Notes under the pieces: generated by a model | Told to the model about the DNA's origin: nothing | The model's database searches: none | What the model saw: the letters and a program-made list of their open reading frames with translations, nothing else | Assembly: GCF_001690525.1 (NCBI RefSeq) | Contig: NZ_LZGT01000069.1 | Location: forward strand, 1-64,000 | Source of the DNA: Gilliamella sp. App6-5 | GTDB lineage: Bacteria; Pseudomonadota; Gammaproteobacteria; Enterobacterales; Orbaceae | Direction: 5' to 3' | Length of the DNA stretch: 64,000 nucleotides | Program-made: the position numbers and the translations under genes | Shown here: in pieces, positions 28,616 through 37,114 of the stretch | Position numbering within the stretch: the stretch's first letter is position 1 | Layout of the letters: each line of letters starts with the position of its first letter

Positions 28616-29020
28616 ATGAATAAACATATTGAAATTGCTGTAGGTATTATTCGTTCACAAAATTGTCAAATCTTTATCACCCAACGCGGTGAAGACTCTC
28701 ACCTTGCTGGTTTTTGGGAATTCCCAGGTGGAAAAATCGAGGCAGGAGAAACCCCATATCAAACCCTACAACGCGAAATTGCTGAAGAAGTAGATATCTA
28801 TATCCATCAAGCCCAATTCTTAGATGTTTTTGAACACAGTTATGATGATCGTGATATCATAATTCATGCTTATTTAGTTGAAGAATGGGATGGCGTTCCT
28901 TTCGCTAAAGAAGGTCAGCCAAGCCGTTGGATTGATCAAGAAGATTTGAATGCCGACGAATTTCCTGACGCCAATCGACCGATTATCGAAATGCTAAAAA
29001 ATTTGGATAAACAAATCTAG
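28616..29020 (+). CDS. mutT: 8-oxo-dGTP diphosphatase MutT
   Basis: MutT removes 8-oxo-dGTP from the nucleotide pool and so prevents A-to-C errors. The 134-residue protein has the Nudix box GGKIEAGETPYQTLQREIAEE (slightly degenerate, EEVDI instead of EELGI at the end) and the MutT-type start IAVGIIRSQNCQIFITQR and WEFPGG. Position after secA is as in E. coli. A terminator lies just before it, so some expression may come from its own promoter within or near the loop region. Confidence 0.95.
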   Translation: MNKHIEIAVGIIRSQNCQIFITQRGEDSHLAGFWEFPGGKIEAGETPYQTLQREIAEEVDIYIHQAQFLDVFEHSYDDRDIIIHAYLVEEWDGVPFAKEGQPSRWIDQEDLNADEFPDANRPIIEMLKNLDKQI

Positions 29021-29381
29021 TCTATTTATTAGCATTTATTTTTGTCAGCTTTGTTTATTAAGATTAATGCATTTTGTCATTTCTATTCTTTTTGTTTTTA
29101 ACTTCAGACAGTTTTAATATCGACTTTATAAATCAATGCGCTACACAACTAAGAGCGCTTTGCTAATTTCCATTGTTATCAGGCCGAATTTTCCGCACAT
29201 AATCTAAAGTGATATACAATAAACAAGAAAAAAACAGGTTAAATATAGCTACTTTTTAAGTAAAATAAATTTTTTATTCGCTAGATAATAAGCGTTAAAA
29301 AATATATAATGCCACGAATTTTTAATGTTAATTACCATTAAAAATAGTGTTAAATTAAAGAAAATTAAGGTGTTAATTATA

Positions 29382-29597
29382 ATGAAAGAATATAAGGTAG
29401 TTGTTTTTCAAGAAGGAGCATTGTCTTCATTACTTTTAGGTTCAGCTAATGCTAATGAAGTTAAATTTTCAGAATTTTTAAACAAAAATGCTCAAGAGGG
29501 TTGGCGCGTAGTAACGATGGAAAAAGATATGCGTCGCTTGTTCTTATTTTGGAAAAGAGAAGCCTATTTAATTGTAATGGAACGGGAACGTAGTTAA
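29382..29597 (+). CDS. DUF4177-like small protein
   Basis: A 71-residue soluble protein beginning MKEYKVVVFQEGALSSLLLG with the pattern KFSEFLNKNAQEGWRVVTME, which is the shape of DUF4177 domain proteins (a short domain around a 'GWE/GWR' turn). I start at the ATG at 29382, preceded by AAGGTG, rather than at an in-frame start 19 codons upstream. The function of this family is unknown. From 29021 to 29381 I see nothing recognisable. Confidence 0.7.
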   Translation: MKEYKVVVFQEGALSSLLLGSANANEVKFSEFLNKNAQEGWRVVTMEKDMRRLFLFWKREAYLIVMERERS

Positions 29598-29892
29598 ACA
29601 AAAGTCTAAATATCATTACCTGTTTTTCTAATGAATTCATTCAAAGCATGAATATTTTAGGTTAATAATTTCGTCTTTTTAAGGTAAGGGTGTTTTTTAC
29701 ACATACATGTCTAATAAAAAGCGAAAATACATTAGCGATTGTCAAAATTGGGAATCAATATATCTACTCATTATATTGTATTCCCACTAAATCAGATAAA
29801 CTCAATCAATCTTTTTAAATAAAGCAATATTATTTATCAACAGGCAATTTCAAATAACTACCAAATTTTTATAAAAAAAGCAAAAGGATACG
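29598..29892. other. Intergenic AT-rich gap
   Basis: Nearly 300 bases between the DUF4177-like gene and the convergent DMT pair, with no gene, clear terminator or repeat that I can support. Confidence 0.4.
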
Positions 29893-30276
29893 TTAAGATT
29901 TACGCTGTAATTTTTGTTCTGCTAGAGCCAAAAAAACAATACCAATAATGATAGATAACCCACCAAGCATACGCGTCAAGGTAATTTGCTCATCAAAAGC
30001 AATAACCGAAACCAACATCACGCTGACTACCTGTAAATGAGAAGCGGCAAAAGCGGGGCCCACTGGTGCGTTTTTTAATAATACCATCCAAGTGACAAAT
30101 GCGCCTGTATAACCGAGCATGACTAAATAAGCCCAACCATGAGAAAAAACACGAATTAACCAATCAACACTCACTTCAAATGGCATTGCCGATAATGCCG
30201 TTAATTTAAAGCTTGTTTGACCAAACGTATCAAAAAATAGTAGCAAAATAAATCCAATAATATAAAATTTTTTCAT
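29893..30276 (-). CDS. Small DMT/EamA-type membrane protein, second of a pair
   Basis: A 127-residue protein with four hydrophobic helices, the size of a small multidrug resistance (SMR) or ArnE/ArnF-type half transporter. The helix end PVGPAFAASHLQVVSVMLV resembles the end of helix 3 in this superfamily, which normally leads into an E/Q-containing loop (here FDEQITLTRMLGG). It begins one base inside the previous stop (TAATG), so it is translationally coupled to its partner; the two probably make a heterodimer. The substrate is unknown. Confidence 0.82.
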   Translation of the reverse strand: MKKFYIIGFILLLFFDTFGQTSFKLTALSAMPFEVSVDWLIRVFSHGWAYLVMLGYTGAFVTWMVLLKNAPVGPAFAASHLQVVSVMLVSVIAFDEQITLTRMLGGLSIIIGIVFLALAEQKLQRKS

Positions 30277-30632
30277 TATGTAAGCCCGACTAAAACAACA
30301 CCGGTGGTAATAAAAAATATTCCAATGATACGGAATAAAGTAAGATGTTCTTGAAATAAAATGCGCCCAGCCAACATAACAGTAATAATATTAAACGATC
30401 CTAATAAAATACCTTGTGACAAAGGGACTTCACTTAAAAAAGCTAGCCAAAAAATAAAACCAATAAAGTATGTGGCAAAGCCTAGCCAAAGCCAAAAATT
30501 ACCAAATAATTTTTGCCAATAATGCAAACCTTGCTGATTTTTCGAGGTGATTGCCGCATACTTAAATGCCATTTGTCCAATTGTATCGCAGGCAATATTT
30601 ATTAACCAAAGTATAACAATTAAGATTGACAC
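30276..30632 (-). CDS. Small DMT/EamA-type membrane protein, first of a pair
   Basis: A protein of about 118 residues with four hydrophobic helices, beginning near the ILIVILWLINIACDTIGQMA helix. The PLSQGILLGSFNIITVMLAG, then LFQEHLTLFRIIG, segment mirrors the corresponding part of its downstream partner. A GTG at 30632 or a TTG at 30641 can serve as start; both overlap the end of zur. The overlap makes it part of a zur-DMT-DMT transcript. A role in envelope lipid or polyamine/drug export would fit the family, but nothing in the sequence decides this. Confidence 0.8.
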   Translation of the reverse strand: MSILIVILWLINIACDTIGQMAFKYAAITSKNQQGLHYWQKLFGNFWLWLGFATYFIGFIFWLAFLSEVPLSQGILLGSFNIITVMLAGRILFQEHLTLFRIIGIFFITTGVVLVGLT

Positions 30633-31054
30633 TGCTGACAAAATCCATGTATTTCAAGCACGCTATGTTTGATTAAAAAATCACTTTGTTGTGCTAATTG
30701 CTTAAGTTGATGTTCGATATCTTGTGAATGTTTTTCAATGATCCGTTGACATTTATCACAAATAAATAAAATTGAAATATGCTGTGGATTTTGAAAGTGT
30801 GGGCAAATAATATAACTATTAGAAGATTCAACTTTATGGATGAAACCTTGTTCTAGTAAAAATTCAAGCGCACGATAAATTGTGGGTGGTTTAGCCTGAG
30901 GTTCACTGACTTTGAGTAGATCTAAAAGATCATAGGCACTCATCGCTTTATTTGCCGTTAACATAATATCTAAAACTGTTCGACGTTGCGTAGTCAGTTT
31001 AATACCCCGCTTTTTGCATAAAGTTTCAATCTTTTCAATGAGTAGATTATGCAT
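30620..31054 (-). CDS. zur: Zinc uptake regulator Zur (Fur family)
   Basis: A 144-residue Fur-family metalloregulator. The winged-helix part contains GIKLTTQRRTVLDIML and the Zur-specific stretch KPPTIYRALEFLLEQGFIHK, VESSNSYIICPH. Structural zinc ligands appear as CDKCQR and, at the C-terminus, CQQCQS. The run AKPPTIYRALEFLLEQG is close to E. coli Zur and unlike Fur itself (which has LATVYRVL). It should repress zinc uptake genes when zinc is plentiful. Start chosen at the ATG at 31054; eight in-frame codons upstream would overlap the rnfH stop. It lies within a ratA-rnfH-zur-DMT-DMT minus-strand run. Confidence 0.9.
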   Translation of the reverse strand: MHNLLIEKIETLCKKRGIKLTTQRRTVLDIMLTANKAMSAYDLLDLLKVSEPQAKPPTIYRALEFLLEQGFIHKVESSNSYIICPHFQNPQHISILFICDKCQRIIEKHSQDIEHQLKQLAQQSDFLIKHSVLEIHGFCQQCQS

Positions 31055-31070
31055 TCGGTTTCCTTTGCCT

Positions 31071-31349
31071 TTAGTCATTATTTTTTTGTGCTGCTTTTCT
31101 TCGTCTTATTTCTTTAGGGTCATTGATTAAAGGTCGATATATTTCAATACGGTCGCCATTTTTAACCAATTCATTGAGATCACAACGTTTTCCATAGATG
31201 CCAATTAGATGTTCATCTAGTTTAATCTGACATAACGATAAGATATTGGATTTTGTAATTGCTTGCAAGACATTCGTTTGCTCATCTACATCGCAATTAA
31301 TTACCGTCGGGTTATTTGGTAACGCATAAACTACTTGAATATTTATCAT
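31071..31349 (-). CDS. rnfH: RnfH/RatB family protein
   Basis: A 92-residue beta-grasp (ubiquitin-like) protein. It starts MINIQVVYALPNNPTVINCD and ends with GDRIEIYRPLINDPKEIRRR, the tail that defines the RnfH (UPF0125) family. It is also called RatB because it sits behind ratA. The start overlaps the ratA stop by four bases (ATGA). The role is unclear despite the RnfH name. Confidence 0.94.
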   Translation of the reverse strand: MINIQVVYALPNNPTVINCDVDEQTNVLQAITKSNILSLCQIKLDEHLIGIYGKRCDLNELVKNGDRIEIYRPLINDPKEIRRRKAAQKNND

Positions 31350-31777
31350 TTATAAATCTGCCTTGCTCGTTTTGAAAACGCATTAACCATACTTGTCATC
31401 ACTTCTTTAAACACCGGAGAAAAAGCAATATCTAATAACTTATTTTTAAACTCAAAGTCTAAACTAAAACTAATTTTACTTTTGCTTTCGCCGAGTGAAC
31501 TAAATTGCCACCTTCCCGATAGGTGTTTAAATGGTCCTTCAAACAATTTTATCTCAATAGAATGTGGTTGATTAATCTGATTTACTGTAGTGAAAGATTT
31601 TTTAAAGCCTAACTTTTCAACTTCAATAAACGCTGTGTACGTATTATCTTGTTTGCTAATAATACCAGTTGCGATACAATCAGGAACAAATTCAGGGTAC
31701 CGAGCAATATCATTCACTAAGCAAAACATTTGCTCTACAGAATAAGGCTCGATAACTTCGTGAAAAACATGTGCCAT
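31346..31777 (-). CDS. ratA: RatA, START-like polyketide-cyclase-fold protein
   Basis: A 143-residue START/Bet v1-fold protein. AHVFHEVIEPYSVEQMFCLV and DIARYPEFVPDCIATGI match RatA, described in E. coli as binding the 50S subunit and blocking 70S formation; eukaryotic relatives (COQ10) bind ubiquinone. I start at the ATG at 31777, which gives the usual MAHV opening; an earlier start at 31810 would add a hydrophobic tail with no counterpart. It is divergent from smpB, as in E. coli. Confidence 0.93.
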   Translation of the reverse strand: MAHVFHEVIEPYSVEQMFCLVNDIARYPEFVPDCIATGIISKQDNTYTAFIEVEKLGFKKSFTTVNQINQPHSIEIKLFEGPFKHLSGRWQFSSLGESKSKISFSLDFEFKNKLLDIAFSPVFKEVMTSMVNAFSKRARQIYK

Positions 31778-31843
31778 AATAATAAAATAAAAAGTTAAAA
31801 TTAGTGGCATATCATATCATGTAACTTTATAATAACGCACATT

Positions 31844-32326
31844 ATGACTAAGAAAAAATCACATAAGCCAGGTTCGGCAACCATTGCATTAAATAAACGT
31901 GCACGCCATGAGTACTTTATTGAAGAGGAAATTGAGGCGGGATTATCCCTACAAGGTTGGGAAGTAAAATCCCTACGCGCAGGAAAAGCCAACATTAGTG
32001 ACAGTTATGTTTTACTTAAAGATGGTGAAGCATGGCTCTTTGGTGCAACTATCACACCACTTAATGTTGCATCAACACATGTTGTCTGCGAACCAATGCG
32101 CACACGTAAATTGTTATTAAATGAACGCGAATTAAATTCATTATTCGGTCAAATTAATCGCCAAGGTTATACTGTTGTTGCACTTTCGCTTTATTGGAAG
32201 AACGCTTGGGCAAAAGTGAAAATTGGTGTTGCTAAAGGTAAGAAAGAATACGACAAACGTACTGATATTAAAGAACGTCAATGGCAAGTTGATAAAGCGC
32301 GCATTATGAAAAACGCCAACCGATAA
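31844..32326 (+). CDS. smpB: SsrA-binding protein SmpB
   Basis: SmpB escorts tmRNA to stalled ribosomes for trans-translation. The 160 residues contain [20 protein letters not shown], then [19 protein letters not shown], and the functional basic C-terminal tail [16 protein letters not shown]. Length equals that of E. coli. The tmRNA gene, which often follows smpB, is not seen downstream: the 400 bases to lolA have no tmRNA-like acceptor end. Confidence 0.98.
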   Translation: MTKKKSHKPGSATIALNKRARHEYFIEEEIEAGLSLQGWEVKSLRAGKANISDSYVLLKDGEAWLFGATITPLNVASTHVVCEPMRTRKLLLNERELNSLFGQINRQGYTVVALSLYWKNAWAKVKIGVAKGKKEYDKRTDIKERQWQVDKARIMKNANR

Positions 32327-32730
32327 TATATGGTTACTTGTAGAGTATCGTTTTAGCGGTGGCGTATAATTTGCGGCATTGTTATAAAATGCACTTGTCA
32401 TAATTTATCCTATAAAGAGTGAACCACTGCAATTGAGTATGTAGAGCTAAAAATTTAGCTTTAAAAGGTTTATTGGATAAATGTGATCAACATCAAAATT
32501 ATTTAATGAACATAGATAAAGAAAGCTATTGTATATAATACATAGCTTTCAAATTGATAAGTTACTATAGAAAAGTTTGAAAAATTTATAGAAAGAAACA
32601 AAATATGGAAATTGGCTAAGCTTTAGTATAACTGATAAGAAAATAATTTTACAATCTAATTGGCGTTATTTTATACAACCAATAACGCCAATACATTACA
32701 TTTTGACTCATTTCAAGATAACACAACAAA
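32327..32730. other. Gap between convergent smpB and lolA
   Basis: About 400 AT-rich bases. It holds the lolA terminator hairpin and a second long hairpin at 32521-32550 (GAAAGCTAT/ATAGCTTTC) that may act as a backup. No gene or RNA is recognised. Confidence 0.5.
32659..32692 (-). terminator. Terminator of lolA
   Basis: A perfect 12-bp inverted repeat ATTGGCGTTATT/AATAACGCCAAT with a 10-base loop lies about 40 bases beyond the lolA stop. On the minus strand it is followed by a T-rich region. Confidence 0.75.
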
Positions 32731-33327
32731 CTAACGTTGATCATCAATAGTAACCCCTGCTGGCGGGGTAAAGTTAAATTTATTCGATTCCACTTTACCA
32801 AGTACTTGATGGGACAAGTCATAAAAGCTACGCTGTCCATCTTCTTCAATTATCGTAAAATTTGAGATCATCCCAGTTGGTAAAACAGAAATAATAAAGT
32901 CTTGATTAGAACCATCAGTGGCTTTTAGTGTAAAGGAATTTTGCTTACGTGTAACGTTATAAGCATTCCATATTGAATTATGGCTATCAGTAATAAGTAA
33001 CATTAAACGATTATCGACGGCTTTTTTAAAATCCATTACAGTTACTTGTTCAACAGCGGGCGTATAAACCCACATATTTTTTCCATCGGAAATAATCGAT
33101 GTTACATCTGGTTCGTTCATGGTCCAATTGAAGTAATAAGGCCTAGTCACCCATAAATCACCTTTACCCTGTTGAACGGGTTGATTATCGATAGTTTTTA
33201 CATTTTGCGAAAACTGCGCATAAAATCCATCAATTTTATCTAGACGCTGTTGTAAAACTTCTTTATCGCCTGCCCAAGCTGTCCATGCACTAAACAACAA
33301 TCCTACCAATAATAAAAAATTCTTCAT
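32731..33327 (-). CDS. lolA: Outer-membrane lipoprotein carrier LolA
   Basis: LolA carries lipoproteins across the periplasm from LolCDE to LolB. The 198-residue precursor has a Sec signal peptide MKNFLLLVGLLFSAWTAWA with cleavage expected before GDKE. The mature part begins LQQRLDKIDGFYAQFSQNV and includes QQGKGDLWVTRPYYFNW and DGKNMWVYTPAVEQVTV, the usual hydrophobic half-barrel. The rarA gene is divergent from it at 33501, as the lolA-rarA neighbourhood would suggest. Confidence 0.96.
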   Translation of the reverse strand: MKNFLLLVGLLFSAWTAWAGDKEVLQQRLDKIDGFYAQFSQNVKTIDNQPVQQGKGDLWVTRPYYFNWTMNEPDVTSIISDGKNMWVYTPAVEQVTVMDFKKAVDNRLMLLITDSHNSIWNAYNVTRKQNSFTLKATDGSNQDFIISVLPTGMISNFTIIEEDGQRSFYDLSHQVLGKVESNKFNFTPPAGVTIDDQR

Positions 33328-33509
33328 GATAAATCCTTATGTCTGCCTATTTTTTGGCTGATAACTGTATTCTAATAAGCTAAAAGTTGGTGAAAAATAT
33401 TACCTTGTTTCGTTTTATGGGGAAAACTATTTTCTTTTTCACTTATTGATTAACAAGTATATAATACATTTCATATTGCAAAAACTGAATATAGTGTACC
33501 ATGCCGAGT

Positions 33510-34844
33510 ATGTCTTTTGAATTTACAACTGATGAGTTTAAGCCTTTAGCGGCAAGAATGCGTCCTCGCACCTTGTCAGAATATATTGGGCAAACACATT
33601 TATTAGGGAAAGGGAAACCATTGCCCAAAGCCATTGAAGCGGGTAATTTACACTCAATGATTTTATGGGGACCACCTGGCACAGGTAAAACGACATTAGC
33701 TGAAATTATTGCTCATCATGCCAATGCAAAAGTTGAACGTTTATCAGCGGTAACGTCAGGCATAAAAGATATTCGTAACGCAATTGATCGAGCAAAAATA
33801 AATCAGCAAGCAGGCGTTCGTACAATCTTATTTGTTGACGAAGTCCATCGCTTTAATAAAAGCCAACAAGATGCATTTTTGCCATATGTCGAAGACGGAA
33901 CAGTGACATTTATTGGGGCTACAACTGAAAATCCATCTTTTGAATTAAATTCTGCACTTTTGTCGCGTGCAAGAGTTTATTTACTCAAATCATTATCAAA
34001 TCAAGATATTGAAAACATTTTACAGCAAGCAGTAGATGATTCTGAACGGGGATATGGTCAGCAAAACATCGTTTTACCAGCAGAAACCAAAAAACAGATT
34101 GCTGAATTTGTTAGTGGTGATGCAAGGCGCGCACTTAATACACTTGAATTATTGGTTGATATGTCTGATGGTCATGCGCTTACACCAGAATTACTCAAAG
34201 AGGTAATGGGTGAACGAAGTGCCAGATTTGATAATCAAGGTGATCGATTCTATGATTTAATCTCTGCTGTACATAAATCTATTCGAGGTTCTGCACCCGA
34301 TGCCGCACTGTATTGGTATGCAAGAATCATTTCAGCAGGAGGGGATCCTCTCTATGTTGCTCGCCGATTACTTGCCATTGCATCAGAAGATGTTGGCAAT
34401 GCCGATCCAAGAGCAATGCAAGTCGCACTAGCCGCATGGGATTGTTTTACGCGCGTAGGTCCTGCTGAAGGTGAACGCGCAATTGCACAAGCGATTGTTT
34501 ATTTAGCCTGTGCACCAAAAAGTAATGCTGTTTATCTTGCGTTTAAGCAAGCGATGAGTGACGCCCAATCTAAATCAGATTACGATGTGCCCGAGCATTT
34601 ACGTAATGCACCAACTAACTTAATGAAAAATTTAGGGTATGGTGCTGAATATCGTTATGCTCATAATGAACCTAATGCTTTCGCTGCGGGAGAAAATTAC
34701 TTTCCACCAGAAATGGCCAATACCAAATATTACCACCCCACAACACGTGGCGCTGAAAAGAATTATGCTGATAAGCTAGCATGGCTCGAAGAGCAAAATC
34801 GCATAAGCTCCGTTCAACGCTACAAATCTAAAAAAAATAGTTAA
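33510..34844 (+). CDS. rarA: Replication-associated recombination protein RarA
   Basis: RarA (MgsA) is a clamp-loader-like AAA+ ATPase acting at stalled forks. [20 protein letters not shown] at the N-terminus, Walker [11 protein letters not shown], Walker [20 protein letters not shown], sensor [20 protein letters not shown] and the C-terminal tetramer part (AARILSAGGDP-like [17 protein letters not shown]) are all present. Length is about 444 residues, as in E. coli (447). I start at the second Met (33510), but 33501 is equally possible; neither has a convincing ribosome site. Confidence 0.97.
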   Translation: MSFEFTTDEFKPLAARMRPRTLSEYIGQTHLLGKGKPLPKAIEAGNLHSMILWGPPGTGKTTLAEIIAHHANAKVERLSAVTSGIKDIRNAIDRAKINQQAGVRTILFVDEVHRFNKSQQDAFLPYVEDGTVTFIGATTENPSFELNSALLSRARVYLLKSLSNQDIENILQQAVDDSERGYGQQNIVLPAETKKQIAEFVSGDARRALNTLELLVDMSDGHALTPELLKEVMGERSARFDNQGDRFYDLISAVHKSIRGSAPDAALYWYARIISAGGDPLYVARRLLAIASEDVGNADPRAMQVALAAWDCFTRVGPAEGERAIAQAIVYLACAPKSNAVYLAFKQAMSDAQSKSDYDVPEHLRNAPTNLMKNLGYGAEYRYAHNEPNAFAAGENYFPPEMANTKYYHPTTRGAEKNYADKLAWLEEQNRISSVQRYKSKKNS

Positions 34845-35125
34845 TTTTGTGGTGCATTTTTCTTTATTACCTTTCATCTGTAGTACGATGCCTGAAATAT
34901 TTAATAAGCTAATTGGCTTACAAACAAATGTAATATTTTTGTAAAAGATCTTAACTAATTATTAAATAGAGAATAACTATTGTTTTAGTAATAATCAATT
35001 CATGTATACTATTTAAATGAATACTATTAATTCCATCAAAAATACACTTTAAACAAAATTTAAGATAAATATATAATAGAGAAATTTAATTAGAAGCCAA
35101 ATAATAATTAGTAGAAATATATAAT

Positions 35126-36508
35126 ATGAGTAAAATTATAACTAAAACAAATTTTAATAGAATTGTATCTGGACTAAGTCCATTTCTGTTTAGCACAATG
35201 AGTTATGCAGATCTAACGGCCAAAACCATTAAAGATATTCAAGGATCTGTCCCATCATTATCCCCACAAGTCGAGCAAAATATAGAAGACTTAGATCTAT
35301 TTGGGCTAATAGTTGATGGCAAAAATTATTATGGCAACGAAATAGCCCAACTTCCCATATCCGTTGCTTATCCATTTAAAAATCAAATTAAAATAGCGCC
35401 GATGAAACAACCTAATGCAGAACAATATATTGATATTGACGGTGATGAATTAGGGTATCTTGCAATAAATTCCCCAGCTAAAATAACTTGGTATTACACA
35501 AATTCTAAAAATAAAATGGTTGAATTTATACCGACAGATTCCGACACCTTTTGCTCATTAGCAAAAGAAGGCAAATTTGGTCCATATAACATAAAAATAT
35601 CCGCTGATTTAATTTTAACTTCCAAGTACGGAGTTCCACTTACCAATCAATACCCGAATAATAGGATCACCAAACATCCATCTAAAACTTATACAATAAG
35701 TTCAGATTCGGGAATTTGTTATGCAAAACCAGAACTAGCCCCCAAAGAGGCTGCTACAAGTATCGCAAATAAATGGGACTCAAATAATGGTTTTTTAGCT
35801 CAATCTACTGTTTATCCAACTAAAAACTTCCCAACAACTGCTTTTTATGGTGCTCAATTTGACCTTTTATTAGCTCAAAAAGGGCTTGCTAACAATTATG
35901 ATTGGAGGCTTGTGAAAGGAAGTGAACTTGTCACGATTTCTAACAATGCCGATGTAGTCACTGTCAAATTTAATACTACACAAGCAATGAATACGGGCAC
36001 GGCTTGGCAATATGTTATGGGATCTGATAAAGGCTATACAGTTATCATTCAAGGAATAAATAAAACCACAGGTAATATTGTTCAATACCCATTCACCATA
36101 ACTAAATGGTTCAGTGGTTGGGATAAAAGTGTCATTGGTCTACCTAAAGCCAATAAGGGTGAGGTAGATGAGATAGTTTCAGGATGCCAATCATTAGATG
36201 GTAAGTATCGTATAAGTTATGCAAGTGAAGTAAGTAATGCGCCTATGAGTAATAAAAAAGGTGATGCCACATACACCCGAGAAATAGGCACTTTATTAGG
36301 GGAATGGGGAGCTCCTTCTCAAGAAGCTTATCCTAATTCTTGGGCTGCAAAAATCAAAGGTGATCACAATCAAAGTAAGGCTTATCAGCGTATTTGGGTA
36401 TGGGATACTTATGTAGAAGACTACTGCGACTACCACCCTTACAACGCTAAATATCACTGCCGGGAAGAAAGTGAAGAAAAAAATGCTGTCTGTACTGCTA
36501 TTAAATAA
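35126..36508 (+). CDS. Secreted adhesin-like protein, paralogue 1
   Basis: A 460-residue exported protein. The leader (residues 1-27, ending MSYA) is followed by the motif IQGSVPSLS, shared by all four paralogues in this window. Further landmarks are DIDGDE before an ITWYYTN strand, SKYGVP, ICYA, NFPTTA, and QYPFTITKWF. The C-terminal part has CQSLDGKYRISYASEVSNAP, IGTLLGEWG and a cysteine-rich end, which resemble lectin-like C-terminal modules of enterobacterial adhesins. It is about 60% similar by eye to its neighbour paralogue 2. No membrane anchor is seen, so it may be secreted or held by partners. The specific ligand is unknown. Confidence 0.72.
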   Translation: MSKIITKTNFNRIVSGLSPFLFSTMSYADLTAKTIKDIQGSVPSLSPQVEQNIEDLDLFGLIVDGKNYYGNEIAQLPISVAYPFKNQIKIAPMKQPNAEQYIDIDGDELGYLAINSPAKITWYYTNSKNKMVEFIPTDSDTFCSLAKEGKFGPYNIKISADLILTSKYGVPLTNQYPNNRITKHPSKTYTISSDSGICYAKPELAPKEAATSIANKWDSNNGFLAQSTVYPTKNFPTTAFYGAQFDLLLAQKGLANNYDWRLVKGSELVTISNNADVVTVKFNTTQAMNTGTAWQYVMGSDKGYTVIIQGINKTTGNIVQYPFTITKWFSGWDKSVIGLPKANKGEVDEIVSGCQSLDGKYRISYASEVSNAPMSNKKGDATYTREIGTLLGEWGAPSQEAYPNSWAAKIKGDHNQSKAYQRIWVWDTYVEDYCDYHPYNAKYHCREESEEKNAVCTAIK

Positions 36509-36530
36509 AAAACAATGATTAAAATTCCTA

Positions 36531-36563
36531 AAAGATCTACCTAATAACATGTAGATCTTTATA
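36531..36563 (+). terminator. Terminator of adhesin-like paralogue 1
   Basis: A perfect 10-bp stem AAAGATCTAC/GTAGATCTTT with a 10-base loop lies 22 bases after the stop. The same stem sequence closes paralogue 2. Confidence 0.8.
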
Positions 36564-37114
36564 GAAAATCAAATATTATCTTTCCATGTAAGCGATATCC
36601 TGAATTTACTGGAAATTATGTTAGCATTATTGCATGAAATAGCGTATTAATGGTATGGGGATCGATATAAAACAACATTATCAAATGAAACATTTAATAG
36701 GTATCTTTGCAACTTTAAACTGATTAAAGTTAAAGTAGATTTTATGTAGAAATAATATTTTTTGTATATTCAATTGGTTATATATTCAAGCTTGTCTATT
36801 TTATTCAACGATATATATTTTTTTATGTGTAGGAAAAGTAATTTGAGAAATTATGGTAAACAATACGAGTAATTCCTATAGTCTAGGCTTTTACCCTGAT
36901 ATCCAACACAAAAATAAAATTATTATCGATTAATTATTTTGATAGGTTTTAACTATTATTTATATTTTGATTAATCAGGCGAAATGATTTGTTAGTGTTT
37001 AAAAAAGCTTCTAACATAGTTCAAATTTTATATGCTTATTAAATGAGTATATTTGATTTAAGTCAAAATAAATGTTTTTAAATAAATACAATTAATAATG
37101 GAAATAAAACAATA
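36564..37114. other. Gap between paralogues 1 and 2 with repeat scrap
   Basis: About 550 AT-rich bases. Near 36848-36885 the sequence TTATGGTAAACAAT-ACGAGTAATTCCTA matches, with few changes, a stretch at about 10418-10452 (TTACGGTAAACAAC-GCGCGTAATTCCTA), probably an IS relic. A short possible coding relic around 36660-36740 is not recognised. I see no gene. Confidence 0.45.

Noticed and set aside
32327-32730. tmRNA gene after smpB
   Set aside because: No tmRNA-like 5' end, tag-peptide frame or CCA-type 3' end could be found. The region contains only terminator-like hairpins.
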